Made by a program: the position numbers and the translations under genes. Shown piece by piece: positions 9,249 through 16,178 of a DNA stretch of 35,549 nt. The notes below the pieces were generated by a model that did not search any database, was not told the DNA's origin, and worked only from the letters and a program-made list of their open reading frames with translations. This DNA comes from a virus, in the IMG/VR virus record IMGVR_UViG_3300021076_000645, positions 1 to 35,549 of that record. The stretch is one strand, 5' to 3'. Numbering within the stretch: the stretch's first letter is position 1; each line of letters starts with the position of its first letter.

Positions 9249-9490
9249 CCTTTCTGGTTCACCTCCCAAACCGTCGCCTGCACCAGCTCGTAGGATTCCG
9301 GCGAGAGCGATTTGATGACAGCCTCCGAGGTGCCGCAGGCCACCGCCATCAATCCAAACTCGTCGTCAATCACCACGCAACGCATGGCCCGGTCATAGTC
9401 CGCCAGGCGGATCTGCCGGACTTGGATTTCCACCGGCGTGGTGCCGTCGTCCTTCACGCACTTGAGCGTTTTGGGGAACATGTTATCCAT
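9101..9490 (-). CDS. Tail assembly chaperone (lambda gpG-like)
   Basis: This 129-aa gene sits between the tail tube region and the tape measure, the invariant place of gpG-type chaperones, which bind the tape measure during tail assembly. It begins MDNMFPKTLK with an ATG at 9490; ATG at 9481 is an alternative. The N-terminal half is beta-rich and acidic, the C-terminal half helical (RRRKASQAERNAIREMAAQVL). Its 3' third overlaps an open -1 frame containing a T-like domain, and a run of seven T on the coding strand occurs at codons 81-83. Position and frame arrangement, rather than residue identity, carry the assignment. Confidence 0.72.
   Translation of the reverse strand: MDNMFPKTLKCVKDDGTTPVEIQVRQIRLADYDRAMRCVVIDDEFGLMAVACGTSEAVIKSLSPESYELVQATVWEVNQKGFFTFARRRKASQAERNAIREMAAQVLASPAVAAQISAQSSHGSPPRPA
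9242..9248 (-). other. Candidate -1 ribosomal slippery heptamer T-TTT-TTT
   Basis: On the coding strand the chaperone frame reads GGT TTT TTT ACC, so the heptamer T TTT TTT fits the X XXY YYZ rule exactly. Slipping back one base leads into the T-like frame. It is the only canonical heptamer I find in the overlap. It lies 47 codons before the chaperone stop, earlier than in lambda, so its use is unproven. Confidence 0.45.
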
Positions 9491-9492
9491 AA

Positions 9493-10158
9493 TCAGAAAC
9501 GGAGTAGGAGGTTGGTTGTGACAACGCCATTGTTGGTTGAAACAATGGAGATGTATCGGCCGTTGCCCGGCGCGTTGGTGTTAAAGGCACTGCCGCCGGC
9601 GATATTGCCCGGAACAATGTTGGTGTAGGTAATGGCGTAGCTGGCAGCCACCGAAGGAGCCGGATCAGCACCGGACAAAATCACCGACTGCCATAGCCTC
9701 AAGGCCAGGGACAGACTGGAATCGGTGGCCGCGTTTCCAATGTCGGACGTCTGGTAAATATTGGTACCCCCGACATCCAACTGCCAGTAGTACTTCCGCG
9801 GAGTTCCGGTGACGTTTTTCTGATAGAGATGGCCACCCGTCAGATTTGTGAAATCGGTCGTTGACGGCGCCTGCAACGCGTAAAAACCGTTGGCGGATGG
9901 CATTCCAGCGCTGGTGACAATAAGCCCATTAACGTTCGTCACCGGCGTGCCCCAAATGGGGACCAGTCCCAAATTCCCCGGTGCGTTGGTGATAAAGCCA
10001 GGGCCGCTCGAAATATTGGTCCGCGAATAATTCGTGTTCCAATAATTGGTGGAAACAATGTTGGCCGGCGGGTTGGTCGCCAACTGGGCGCAAGCGGTGA
10101 AGGTGAGCTGAAATGTCAGCAGGCAGCCGAGGGAAAAGAGAGTCAATGTTTGTTTCAT
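9493..10158 (-). CDS. Sec-exported Asn/Thr-rich protein embedded in the tail operon
   Basis: The 221-aa product starts at the ATG at 10158, preceded by an A-rich leader with CAACCAAACAAAACAC and no Shine-Dalgarno. Residues 1-25 are a signal peptide (MKQ, a long Leu/Phe core, then TACAQ). The Cys near residue 23 could be a poor lipobox, but Ala-Cys-Ala fits signal peptidase I as well. The mature part is rich in Asn, Thr, Gly and Tyr and is probably all-beta, containing several TN and NAPGN segments (for example ITNAPGNLGL and NTNAPGNGRY). It lies between the tail tube region and the chaperone, where siphophages rarely have an exported protein. Function unknown. Confidence 0.75.
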   Translation of the reverse strand: MKQTLTLFSLGCLLTFQLTFTACAQLATNPPANIVSTNYWNTNYSRTNISSGPGFITNAPGNLGLVPIWGTPVTNVNGLIVTSAGMPSANGFYALQAPSTTDFTNLTGGHLYQKNVTGTPRKYYWQLDVGGTNIYQTSDIGNAATDSSLSLALRLWQSVILSGADPAPSVAASYAITYTNIVPGNIAGGSAFNTNAPGNGRYISIVSTNNGVVTTNLLLRF

Positions 10159-10182
10159 GTGTTTTGTTTGGTTGCAGAACTC

Positions 10183-10215
10183 CGGCAGTTGTCCGGCAAT
10201 GCCGGACAACTGCCG
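10183..10215. repeat. Perfect 15-bp-stem palindrome between two late genes
   Basis: The arms 10183-10197 and 10201-10215 are exact reverse complements (CGGCAGTTGTCCGGC and its partner) with a 3-base loop, AAT. It fills most of the space between the stop at 10222 and the start of the exported protein at 10158. No T run follows on the coding strand, so it does not look like a standard intrinsic terminator. It may be a REP-like element or an mRNA stability structure. Confidence 0.8.
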
Positions 10216-10221
10216 ATTGGT

Positions 10222-10380
10222 TTAATGTTTCGTTTCAGTCGGAGCCGCCGGCGCGGGAGATTTGATCTCCGTTTTTTCCGGCACCACCCGGTTGCGGGGA
10301 GCCGCCGTCGTGTGTTTGAACCGGTCGTGGTTGACCGCGCTTTGAGTTTCGGCCGCGATTTGATTTTTATCTTTGCTCAT
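10222..10380 (-). CDS. Small basic, low-complexity protein, unknown function
   Basis: This 52-aa frame starts at the ATG at 10380, twelve bases after the tail tube stop, and ends with TAA at 10222. It is polar and basic, with MSKDKNQIAAETQ at the start, then RFKHTTAAPRNRVV and a Pro/Ala-rich end. There is no membrane segment or Cys. It fits a gap between two larger genes in the same direction with normal spacing, which is the main support. The product may be a short tail or RNA-binding protein. Confidence 0.5.
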   Translation of the reverse strand: MSKDKNQIAAETQSAVNHDRFKHTTAAPRNRVVPEKTEIKSPAPAAPTETKH

Positions 10381-10391
10381 AAAAAAACGGC

Positions 10392-10961
10392 TTAGGTGGT
10401 GGCGAGCAGGCCGACATTGAGCGTGCTGTAAAGCACAGTCAGCTCGTAATTGGGTTTGACCACACTGCCTTCCTTGCTGCCCATGCCGCCCGTGATGCGG
10501 AGCAGGCCGTACAGGTCGAGGTTGAAAACGAAAGTGTCGTTCTGGTCGTAAAGTTCCGTGTGGAACCAGCCCCGGCGCGGCGCGGCCGACAGCGGATTGA
10601 ACACGCCGCCTGCCGACGTGAGCTTCTGTTTCGTCCGGTAAAAGATTTCCATGGCCAGCGCCTGGATCTCCTGGGCGGTGAATTTTTTTGTGAACTCCGC
10701 ACCTTTCTCGACGGAGTCGTAGTGCTGCATCCGGCCAGGCGACGGCTTGTAGATTTTCTCATCGCCGAGGCTTTTGGTCTCATCGGACCAGTCGGCGATG
10801 GCGCCGATGTCCTGGTAGAGTGGATCCGTGGGATCCGGTTTGTTGGTGCGCGACGCCGGACCGGCAATGGAGCCGGTGTTGGCCGCGGGAATGGTGATGG
10901 CGTCACCTTCGCGGAAGAAAAATCCGTGGTGACCGAGCGAGTAGGAGCCGAGAATTAGCAT
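10392..10961 (-). CDS. Major tail tube protein (candidate)
   Basis: The 189-aa product has the length and mixed beta texture of siphophage tail tube proteins, and it lies between the tail terminator-like gene and the chaperone/tape measure pair, which is the standard place. Segments include GSYSLGHHGFFF, a helix around residues 85-110 (FTAQEIQALAMEIFYRTKQ) and closing strands (FVFNLDLYGLLRITG, then YELTVLYSTLNVGLLATT). The start has an A-rich leader with CAACCAAATAAATAAAC and no Shine-Dalgarno, a leader type shared with other late genes. I rely on order and size more than on detectable identity. Confidence 0.68.
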   Translation of the reverse strand: MLILGSYSLGHHGFFFREGDAITIPAANTGSIAGPASRTNKPDPTDPLYQDIGAIADWSDETKSLGDEKIYKPSPGRMQHYDSVEKGAEFTKKFTAQEIQALAMEIFYRTKQKLTSAGGVFNPLSAAPRRGWFHTELYDQNDTFVFNLDLYGLLRITGGMGSKEGSVVKPNYELTVLYSTLNVGLLATT

Positions 10962-11020
10962 GTTTATTTATTTGGTTGAGTTTTGTTTTACCGGCACCGG
11001 GCCGGCAAAGTCGGAAATGG

Positions 11021-11569
11021 TTAAAGTGTCGGACCGGCGCCCAACGGCGCCTCCAGCCAGCCGCCCTTGCATTCAAGTTCGATCGCGATAGCGGCGCGGC
11101 CGGGCAGGTTTTGTTTGTCAGCCTTGTTTTTCACGATCAGCACCGATTCGTTGACCGGGTAACTGACCACGCCGGACGGGTTGGGCAGCAACTGGCCGCT
11201 CACGGATGGCACCGCCAGGGCGGCGAGGGCAAAGGCCCCCAGATTGTTGTCATCGCCGTAAAGCGCGGCCGTGCGGTTGCCGAGCACGCGATCGGAAACG
11301 AGGATATCCACCGGCAGCGACCGGCGGGTCAGCAATTTGCGCTGGCTGCTTTCCGTCTCCCAATGGGCGTCCAGCGGCACAATCAGCGCCAGGCGCTGCT
11401 CGCTAATGAGCAGCAGTTGGAACGCCTCCAGGAGATTTTCGCTGTCGAACAGTTCCACGCGTTGGAAAAGCGGGCCACTCTTGTCCGGCAACTGTATCGC
11501 CGTGAGTTGCGTTTTAATGGCGTTGGCAATGGCCGTGATGCTGGCGAAATGGGCGGTGGCGGGGGTCAT
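11021..11569 (-). CDS. Tail terminator/neck protein, Mu gp37-like (candidate)
   Basis: The 182-aa frame starts at ATG 11569; a TTG two codons earlier overlaps the preceding stop and is an alternative. The product has an N-terminal helix (HFASITAIANAIKTQL) and then alternating strands (EAFQLLLIS, RLALIVPLD, LPVDILVSDRV), as in small neck and tail-terminator proteins. The gene order capsid, gp35-like, gp36-like, then this one equals the Mu order T-35-36-37, so a gp37-like role is the best guess. It sits immediately before the tail tube gene, where a terminator is expected. Confidence 0.55.
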   Translation of the reverse strand: MTPATAHFASITAIANAIKTQLTAIQLPDKSGPLFQRVELFDSENLLEAFQLLLISEQRLALIVPLDAHWETESSQRKLLTRRSLPVDILVSDRVLGNRTAALYGDDNNLGAFALAALAVPSVSGQLLPNPSGVVSYPVNESVLIVKNKADKQNLPGRAAIAIELECKGGWLEAPLGAGPTL

Positions 11570-11571
11570 GG

Positions 11572-11985
11572 TCAATAAAGGTGGTCGCCGCGCATCCGGC
11601 CGTGGACGTAAGCCGGTCCGCCGACCAGGCCGGCGCGAGAGGCCAGGGCGGCATTGGCCACCTTGGGCAGGTTCGGCCGGTCGCCGCGGGCAATGCTTTG
11701 CAGTTCGGTCCAGGCGCTTTTGTAGCGCGTGGCCACGTCTTCCGGGGCCGGTGTGCCGGCGTTCACATAGGCGTTATAGACGGCCAGGGCGCGGATGAAA
11801 TTCGAGATGCTGGTGGCGTCCAGGATGTAGCCGGCCGAGAGCCGGGCCACGTCCGCTGCGGCTTCATCGCAGAGCTGCTGCAGCGGGTCGGCAACTTCCG
11901 TAGTCGCCAGGGCCGCAGTGAACTGCGCCACCTTGTCCGCCGAGAGCTGCAGGTTGCCAGTGATGAAGGTGTATGCGTTGGACAT
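11572..11985 (-). CDS. Head-tail connector, DUF1320 (Mu gp36-like)
   Basis: The 137-aa product matches the pattern of the Mu gp36/DUF1320 family: a short N-terminus with YTFITG, then helices with ADVARLSAGYILDA, SISNFIRALAVYNAYV and ATRYKSAWTELQSIARG. This family resembles HK97 gp6-type adaptors that join the portal to the tail. It lies two genes after the capsid in the Mu-type order and its stop (TGA at 11572-11574) is just before the next start. The Tyr-rich helical core is what led to the call. Confidence 0.68.
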   Translation of the reverse strand: MSNAYTFITGNLQLSADKVAQFTAALATTEVADPLQQLCDEAAADVARLSAGYILDATSISNFIRALAVYNAYVNAGTPAPEDVATRYKSAWTELQSIARGDRPNLPKVANAALASRAGLVGGPAYVHGRMRGDHLY

Positions 11986-11995
11986 GGTTCAAAGT

Positions 11996-12027
11996 GGGAG
12001 CGCCGCGCGCGATCGCGCGACGCTCCC
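11996..12027. repeat. Strong GC-rich imperfect palindrome between late genes
   Basis: Outer arms GGGAGCG (11996-12002) and CGCTCCC (12021-12027) pair perfectly. Inside is the self-complementary 14-mer at 12006-12019 (CGCGCGATCGCGCG), so the whole forms a long hairpin with a small asymmetric bulge. It lies between the stop of the gp35-like gene (12036) and the DUF1320 start (11985). No T run follows on the coding strand. A REP-like element or attenuator is possible. Confidence 0.75.
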
Positions 12028-12035
12028 GGTGAAGT

Positions 12036-12248
12036 TTATTCCTTCGCCTTTTTCTCTTTTTCCTCCTTGATGGCGGAGGCGTCAATGGTGACACCCTTGT
12101 CCGCCGGAGTATCGGCGTTGACCTTTTCGCCCCAGCCGCCGGCGGCGAGCGTTTTCGATTCCTCGTCGGTGACTTCAACGACGGAGCCGATTTTGTGGTG
12201 GAGTTTGCCCTTGATGACAACGGGCGTGCGGATTTTGAATTTTGCCAT
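12036..12248 (-). CDS. Small head-region protein, Mu gp35-like position
   Basis: The 70-aa product starts at ATG 12248, directly after AAACCAAACCAAT, an example of the non-Shine-Dalgarno leader of this phage. The N-terminal half (FKIRTPVVIKGKLHHKIGSVVEVTDEESKTLAAGGWGE) has the form of a short beta domain seen in Mu gp35-like and similar phage proteins, where a ligand-independent GxVVEVTDE(E)AKxLxAxGWA pattern is common. The C-terminus is a charged tail (EEKEKKAKE). Order relative to the capsid and DUF1320 genes matches Mu gene 35. Confidence 0.65.
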   Translation of the reverse strand: MAKFKIRTPVVIKGKLHHKIGSVVEVTDEESKTLAAGGWGEKVNADTPADKGVTIDASAIKEEKEKKAKE

Positions 12249-12305
12249 ATTGGTTTGGTTTAATTTTTCAGTTTTCAATTTTCTGCGGTTGGTTGGTGCT
12301 AGTGG

Positions 12306-12824
12306 TCAGTTGCTGGACTGCGAATACTGGAGGTTGACCAGCTTGACGGTGTAGGCGCTGTTATTGGTCGCCAGCGTGAGCTGCATCTGGCGGAGGTTGT
12401 TCAGCGTGGTATTGGGCCAGTTGGTCCAATACGTGTTCGTGCCGACGAAGTTTGACGGCACGGTCCATTGCAGCGGCCGCGTCGTGGTGTAGGACATGCC
12501 ATCCCCGGTCACATCCCAGCCCAGCGTGACGGTGGTGGCCGAGGCGTTGGTGCTGATGACGGTTACAAACGCGGACAGGCCGTGATCCTGACGGATCGTC
12601 TTGTCCAGGCTGTTGGTGCCGTTGGCGGTGTAGTTCGTCCCCACCGATGCGGCCAGTGTCAGCGGAAACGCATTCGTGTCCAGAGAGACAGTGTTCGGCG
12701 CATTGTTGGCATAGTTCAGCGCCGTCGGTTGCGACCAGGCCGGCATCGCGCACAGCGCGAGCAGACTGATGATTAAGCAAACCAGCAGCAGGCCGGTGAG
12801 CGTGAATTTGGAATTATTTTTCAT
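12306..12824 (-). CDS. Sec-exported protein next to the capsid gene
   Basis: This 172-aa protein has a textbook signal peptide: MKNNSKF, a hydrophobic core of about 20 residues (LLLVCLIISLLALCAM) and PAWSQ cleavage near residue 32. The mature part is rich in Asn, Thr and Ser and probably beta-structured (TTVTLGWDVTGDGMSY, then VKLVNLQYSQ). Its start codon overlaps the AACATCGAATGAAAAATAA block that also precedes the lipoprotein gene at 23809. It lies between the major capsid gene and the gp35-like gene, an odd place for an exported protein. It could be an inserted cargo gene or a surface decoration that uses export. Function unknown. Confidence 0.75.
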   Translation of the reverse strand: MKNNSKFTLTGLLLVCLIISLLALCAMPAWSQPTALNYANNAPNTVSLDTNAFPLTLAASVGTNYTANGTNSLDKTIRQDHGLSAFVTVISTNASATTVTLGWDVTGDGMSYTTTRPLQWTVPSNFVGTNTYWTNWPNTTLNNLRQMQLTLATNNSAYTVKLVNLQYSQSSN

Positions 12825-12852
12825 TCGATGTTGAATGTTCGATGTTGAATGT
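12822..12852. repeat. AACATTCAACATCG direct repeats at a start codon
   Basis: On the minus strand the 14-base unit AACATTCAACATCG occurs twice in tandem and runs straight into the ATG at 12824. Related units are found at 23807-23838 and 27591-27646. Repeats of this kind are, to my knowledge, common between genes in Verrucomicrobiota genomes. That link is recollection and not a search result. Confidence 0.7.
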
Positions 12853-12865
12853 TTGTTTGTTTTTT

Positions 12866-12900
12866 GCGTGGGGGCTGCCAGTCACCCAACAGCCCCACGC
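12866..12900. repeat. Stem-loop directly after the capsid gene
   Basis: Arms 12866-12877 (GCGTGGGGGCTG) and 12890-12900 (CAGCCCCACGC) pair with one bulged G around a 12-base loop. On the coding strand it follows the capsid stop at 12907 and is followed by an A-rich tract, not by T, so it is not a standard intrinsic terminator. It could protect the 3' end of a capsid message or reduce read-through. Confidence 0.65.
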
Positions 12901-12906
12901 AATGGT

Positions 12907-13908
12907 TTAGAACGACAGCACGCTCTGCAGATAGAACGCCGCGTTTTTGCCCACGACCTTTTCCCCGACGTAATGCTCGCCGCGATGCACGTCGGATTTC
13001 TTGGTCTCGTCGCGGTAGTCCATGATCTGGATGAGGTCCGGGCCGCCGCCGCCGGCCACCATGCCGGGGCCGGTGCCGCCGGTCGCCTGCGTGACCGGGC
13101 TGGTGAATGCCGTCCAGTAGAACGTGCGCGCAAAGTTCGGCAGTTCCAGGTCTTCGCCCTCCTCGACGTGGGCGAGCACGCAATCGTGCCCCCAGATGTC
13201 GGCGGGAGTGAATGTCTGGCCTTCCAGGTTGGTGGCCAGCACAGATTTCGCAATGGCCAGCCCGCCCTGGGGCAGGTTGAAGTAACTCGCCAGCTTATCC
13301 TCGTTGAGCAGACCGGCACTGGTGTACTTGAACAGATCCACCAGACGCGGATGCTGCTGCAACTTCAGGAAAACCGCGTTGCTGATGACCATGCGGTTGA
13401 CTTCCATGCCGGTTTGCAGGCGGATGTATTCCTTGGCGGCGTCCACGTCGTCCTTCGGGTTGCTGGCCCCATCATCCCACTTCACCGCCACGCCGGCGTA
13501 AGGTACCAGCGCCGTATTGGTGGCCAGCGTGTGGACGCGCATTTCATGGTTTACCTTGATGGTGTCCACAATCTTGCGGACCTTGGCCAGGTCGGCATCG
13601 AAGTACGCGCCATACTTCAGGCGCTCTTCATCCGGCACCAGGCCTTCCAAGCCGTAGTTCTGGCAATAATAGTTATCATTGCTCACGGAGGAGACCAGGC
13701 GCGGATAACCGCTGCCCGGCGCGCGTGGTTTAAGCACAGGCACGTTGGCGAGTTCTTCCGCGCCAAACATGTAGTACGTCGCCGACTGCAGGGCGGTTGG
13801 GAACGGCGGCGCGAGCCGCGTGCCGACAAACCCCTTCGGGTCGCGCATGAACTGATTGGCGATCTTGGTGAGAATGGGGTTGAGTGTTGCGTTAGTTGCG
13901 ATGGACAT
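12907..13908 (-). CDS. Major capsid protein
   Basis: The 333-aa product begins MSIATNATLNPILTKIANQF and has features of the capsid proteins of Mu-type and related phages: GFVGTRLAPPFP near residue 27, KVNHEMRVHTLA in the spine-helix area, MVISNAVFLKLQQHPRLVDLF near 171 and a late KKSDVHRGEHYVGEKVVGKNAAFYLQSVL. Its place after the protease/scaffold and decoration-like genes fixes the role. It should form the HK97-fold shell. The leader contains AAACCAACAGAACAAAATAAC with no Shine-Dalgarno, notable for what should be the most highly expressed gene. Confidence 0.85.
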   Translation of the reverse strand: MSIATNATLNPILTKIANQFMRDPKGFVGTRLAPPFPTALQSATYYMFGAEELANVPVLKPRAPGSGYPRLVSSVSNDNYYCQNYGLEGLVPDEERLKYGAYFDADLAKVRKIVDTIKVNHEMRVHTLATNTALVPYAGVAVKWDDGASNPKDDVDAAKEYIRLQTGMEVNRMVISNAVFLKLQQHPRLVDLFKYTSAGLLNEDKLASYFNLPQGGLAIAKSVLATNLEGQTFTPADIWGHDCVLAHVEEGEDLELPNFARTFYWTAFTSPVTQATGGTGPGMVAGGGGPDLIQIMDYRDETKKSDVHRGEHYVGEKVVGKNAAFYLQSVLSF

Positions 13909-13956
13909 ATTGTTATTTCGTTATTTTGTTCTGTTGGTTTGAAACGATCGAGTGGG

Positions 13957-14364
13957 TTACGGCACCGTGATGAACACGTCCTGGATTTCCATCACATCCC
14001 CCGCGGCATCGGCCACGGCCGGACTGATTTTGATGCCATGCGCCAGGTTGCCGCTGGCGGCCGCGATCATCGTGCCGCCCGCCTGGGCCTTCACATACGC
14101 GGGGGCCTGGCCGATGCTGCCGTCGCCGGCGACGCAGCGGACCGTACCGCCCTTGCCGGCGATGCGAACATTCCAGTTCGTGTCGCCTTCCAGCCGTTCA
14201 AACAGGAAACCGAGGAGCGGACGCCCGGCGGTGGCCGTGTAGAGCTGGATGTTGTTGGTGCCGGGAACGAGTTCCACGGCATAGCCTTCCTTGCCCACGA
14301 GGTCCGCCGGCACATTGGCCGGGAAGCTCTGGTAAGGACTGTCGTTGTAAGTTTGTTTTGCCAT
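13957..14364 (-). CDS. Capsid decoration/stabilising protein (candidate)
   Basis: The 135-aa product is short, beta-rich and lies directly before the capsid gene in the transcription order, after the protease/scaffold gene, as head decoration or DUF2190-like proteins do. It contains LVPGTNNIQLYTATAGRPLLGFLFE, then GGTVRCVAGDGSIGQAPAYVKAQAGG and AVADAAGDVMEI, a pattern of glycine-punctuated strands with an ACVA-like AAGD turn. I see no catalytic motif. The leader contains CAAACCAACACCAAC. Confidence 0.6.
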   Translation of the reverse strand: MAKQTYNDSPYQSFPANVPADLVGKEGYAVELVPGTNNIQLYTATAGRPLLGFLFERLEGDTNWNVRIAGKGGTVRCVAGDGSIGQAPAYVKAQAGGTMIAAASGNLAHGIKISPAVADAAGDVMEIQDVFITVP

Positions 14365-14410
14365 AGTGGTCTTTTACGATTTTGAGTTGGTGTTGGTTTG
14401 TTGGCGCGGA

Positions 14411-15004
14411 TTATTGGCGCTGGGCATTCGTGCGAACTTTGCTGCGGAATGCGTCCTGCAGCTCCGCGCCTTCCGGCGTGCGGGCAAAGGCGATGAACGC
14501 CTGGGTCTCGTCGGCGATCTTGTTGGTTTCTCCGTACGCCTTGGCCTTGGCCATGAAGATGTCCTCCGGCTCGCCCGAGGTGGTGGTTTCCGTGCCGCCC
14601 GCGGCATTCACGATCATGCGGCTGGCACCGGCGCGGGCCGGCAACTTGGACAGAACCGCTTCGGTCGTGGTGGCATCCGCGAGATACGCCTTTTCGTAGA
14701 ACTCAATCGTTTTGGTATCCGCGGGAGCGAGTCCCACGCGGCCGATGAACTTGGCCACGCCCGCCTTGGCCTGGGCTTTGAGCGTGTCGGTGTGCTGCGT
14801 CTGCAACGCGGTCAACTGGTCCGTGACCGGCCTGAGCGCGGCGGTGATGGCGTCGGTGACGAGGGTGTTATCCGCACCGGCTTTGGCCGGCGTGGCCGTT
14901 TCCGTCGCCTTGGCTTTCGCTTCCAGCGCGTTGACTTTGTCGCTGATGGGCTTGAGCACATTGGCGACGATCTGGCCGATCTCGGCCTGTTCTTCTGCAG
15001 TCAT
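14411..15004 (-). CDS. Nested in-frame scaffold start (Mu gpZ-like)
   Basis: The ATG at 15004 would give a 197-aa protein beginning MTAEEQAEIGQIVANVLKPI, identical to the C-terminal half of the protease gene. Upstream on the coding strand lies ACAACCAACCAAACCAAAAAAAG, the same AACCAA-type leader that precedes separate late genes, so this codon is likely a real start. In Mu the scaffold gene Z is nested in I in the same way. Evidence is the leader and the analogy; expression is not shown. Confidence 0.55.
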   Translation of the reverse strand: MTAEEQAEIGQIVANVLKPISDKVNALEAKAKATETATPAKAGADNTLVTDAITAALRPVTDQLTALQTQHTDTLKAQAKAGVAKFIGRVGLAPADTKTIEFYEKAYLADATTTEAVLSKLPARAGASRMIVNAAGGTETTTSGEPEDIFMAKAKAYGETNKIADETQAFIAFARTPEGAELQDAFRSKVRTNAQRQ

Positions 15005-15550
15005 ACTTTTTTTGGTTTGGTTGGTTGTTATGGGCGCCGCCTTGGCGAACGCCGCTTGTGTTGAAAAGCCGGGCCGGTTCACCAGCCCGCCGATGTTCTC
15101 GTTGATGAGGCCGAGAAATTTCTTCTTGCCCTTGCTGAACAGGAAATTTTGCGAAAAATAAGAAAACGCCTTGGCGCGCACGAGCGCGGCGCCAAACGGA
15201 TTCCAGTCCGGCTCCAGGCGCACGCCGCCCTTGATCGGATCATCACCACCCCAGAAGTAGCGCTTCGGTGTGAACGTCTTCTCTGCGTCATCATGGTTTT
15301 TATCCGCGAACGGCTGCGAACCTTCGCGGCTGGCGGCGCGGGCGATGAGATTTTGCAAATCCGCATTGGCCTTGGCTGCCACCGAGGCATCCACGTCCAT
15401 CTCGAAATGCTCGCCGGGATAGTCCTGCAGCGTGAACGGCACTTTTTTTCCGGGCGGAAAAACTTGAATGTCCGCCGGCAACGCACCGTCGGTGCCGATC
15501 TCCGGCAGCGCGGCCAGAGCCGAAGCGTAAATGGTGTCGAGTGTGTTCAT
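14411..15550 (-). CDS. Prohead protease with C-terminal scaffold domain (Mu gpI-like)
   Basis: The 379-aa protein has the two-part build of Mu gpI. Residues about 30-180 are the protease part: IQVFPPGK, YPGEHFEMDVD, an insert with WNPFGAALVRAKAFSYFSQNF, then ENIGGLVNRPGF, which equals the GLTNxPA step of this family. Residues about 183-379 are Ala/Lys/Glu/Thr-rich and helical, as expected of a scaffold. An internal ATG at residue 183 begins the second part and has its own leader, see the nested entry. The gene stands directly before the decoration and capsid genes. Confidence 0.78.
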   Translation of the reverse strand: MNTLDTIYASALAALPEIGTDGALPADIQVFPPGKKVPFTLQDYPGEHFEMDVDASVAAKANADLQNLIARAASREGSQPFADKNHDDAEKTFTPKRYFWGGDDPIKGGVRLEPDWNPFGAALVRAKAFSYFSQNFLFSKGKKKFLGLINENIGGLVNRPGFSTQAAFAKAAPITTNQTKKSMTAEEQAEIGQIVANVLKPISDKVNALEAKAKATETATPAKAGADNTLVTDAITAALRPVTDQLTALQTQHTDTLKAQAKAGVAKFIGRVGLAPADTKTIEFYEKAYLADATTTEAVLSKLPARAGASRMIVNAAGGTETTTSGEPEDIFMAKAKAYGETNKIADETQAFIAFARTPEGAELQDAFRSKVRTNAQRQ

Positions 15551-15566
15551 TGTTTATTTGAGACTT

Positions 15567-16178
15567 TTAGCTTTCGGGATTTTCTTTGGCGATCTGCCGG
15601 TCAAGGATTCGCTGGCTGCGCGCCAGGATGGCTTGCTCCAGCGCCGTCTTGTCCGGCAGCGCTTCCGGGTCCGCGGATTGTGTGACCGATTTGGTGAGGA
15701 GATATTCCACCGTGAATCCACGGCCGTCGGGATCCTTCACCGCCAGCAGCGCGTTTTGAAACGCGCCTTTTCCACTACGGATCAAAAAGAGCTTCAACCC
15801 GGTCTCACGTTCAAAAGTGGACGTCGTCCGGCCGTAGGCTTTTTCTTCCACCGGAATGGTGAGTGCGCCGGCCGCTTTGGCGGTGATCGGGCCACCAAAG
15901 AGTTTTTGGGCGAAACGTGGATCCGAAATGCTGACACTGATCGTGGTGGGCGATTCCTGCACGGGCGCTTGCACGCTCCACGCCATGGTCAACCAGAAAT
16001 GAGTACGGCGTTCGCTCAGACGGTTTGGCTCGCTCCGGTCCTTTTCCCGGAAATGCCGTTTGAGCTGGGCACCCACCATGCGGCCGGCGCCGAGCAGAAT
16101 GGCGCGCGGATTTTTAGTGGCGGAAATTATCCGGCCGAACTCCACCTGGAACTTGGTGTCGTCAAACGTGAGCGTCAT
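15567..16178 (-). CDS. Virion morphogenesis protein, Mu gpG/Phage_tail_S-like
   Basis: The 203-aa product starts at ATG 16178, nine bases after a strong GGGAGGT, rather than at an in-frame ATG 12 codons earlier. It contains DDTKFQVEFGRIISATKNPRAILLGAGRMVGAQLKRHF, then EPNRLSERRTHFWLTMA, and this order fits the Mu G/P2 S-type morphogenesis family (helix, basic FRE stretch, conserved W/F). This family acts in head or tail completion. It sits between the portal/membrane gene and the protease/scaffold gene. Confidence 0.68.
   Translation of the reverse strand: MTLTFDDTKFQVEFGRIISATKNPRAILLGAGRMVGAQLKRHFREKDRSEPNRLSERRTHFWLTMAWSVQAPVQESPTTISVSISDPRFAQKLFGGPITAKAAGALTIPVEEKAYGRTTSTFERETGLKLFLIRSGKGAFQNALLAVKDPDGRGFTVEYLLTKSVTQSADPEALPDKTALEQAILARSQRILDRQIAKENPES

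Noticed and set aside
10183-10215. Intrinsic terminator
   Set aside because: The stem is perfect but no T run follows on the coding strand, and genes downstream belong to the same late operon.
12835-14385. Long plus-strand open frame opposite the capsid genes (516 codons)
   Set aside because: It is antisense to the capsid and decoration genes, has His/Arg-rich composition without domains, and exists because high GC bias removes stops in the opposite frame.
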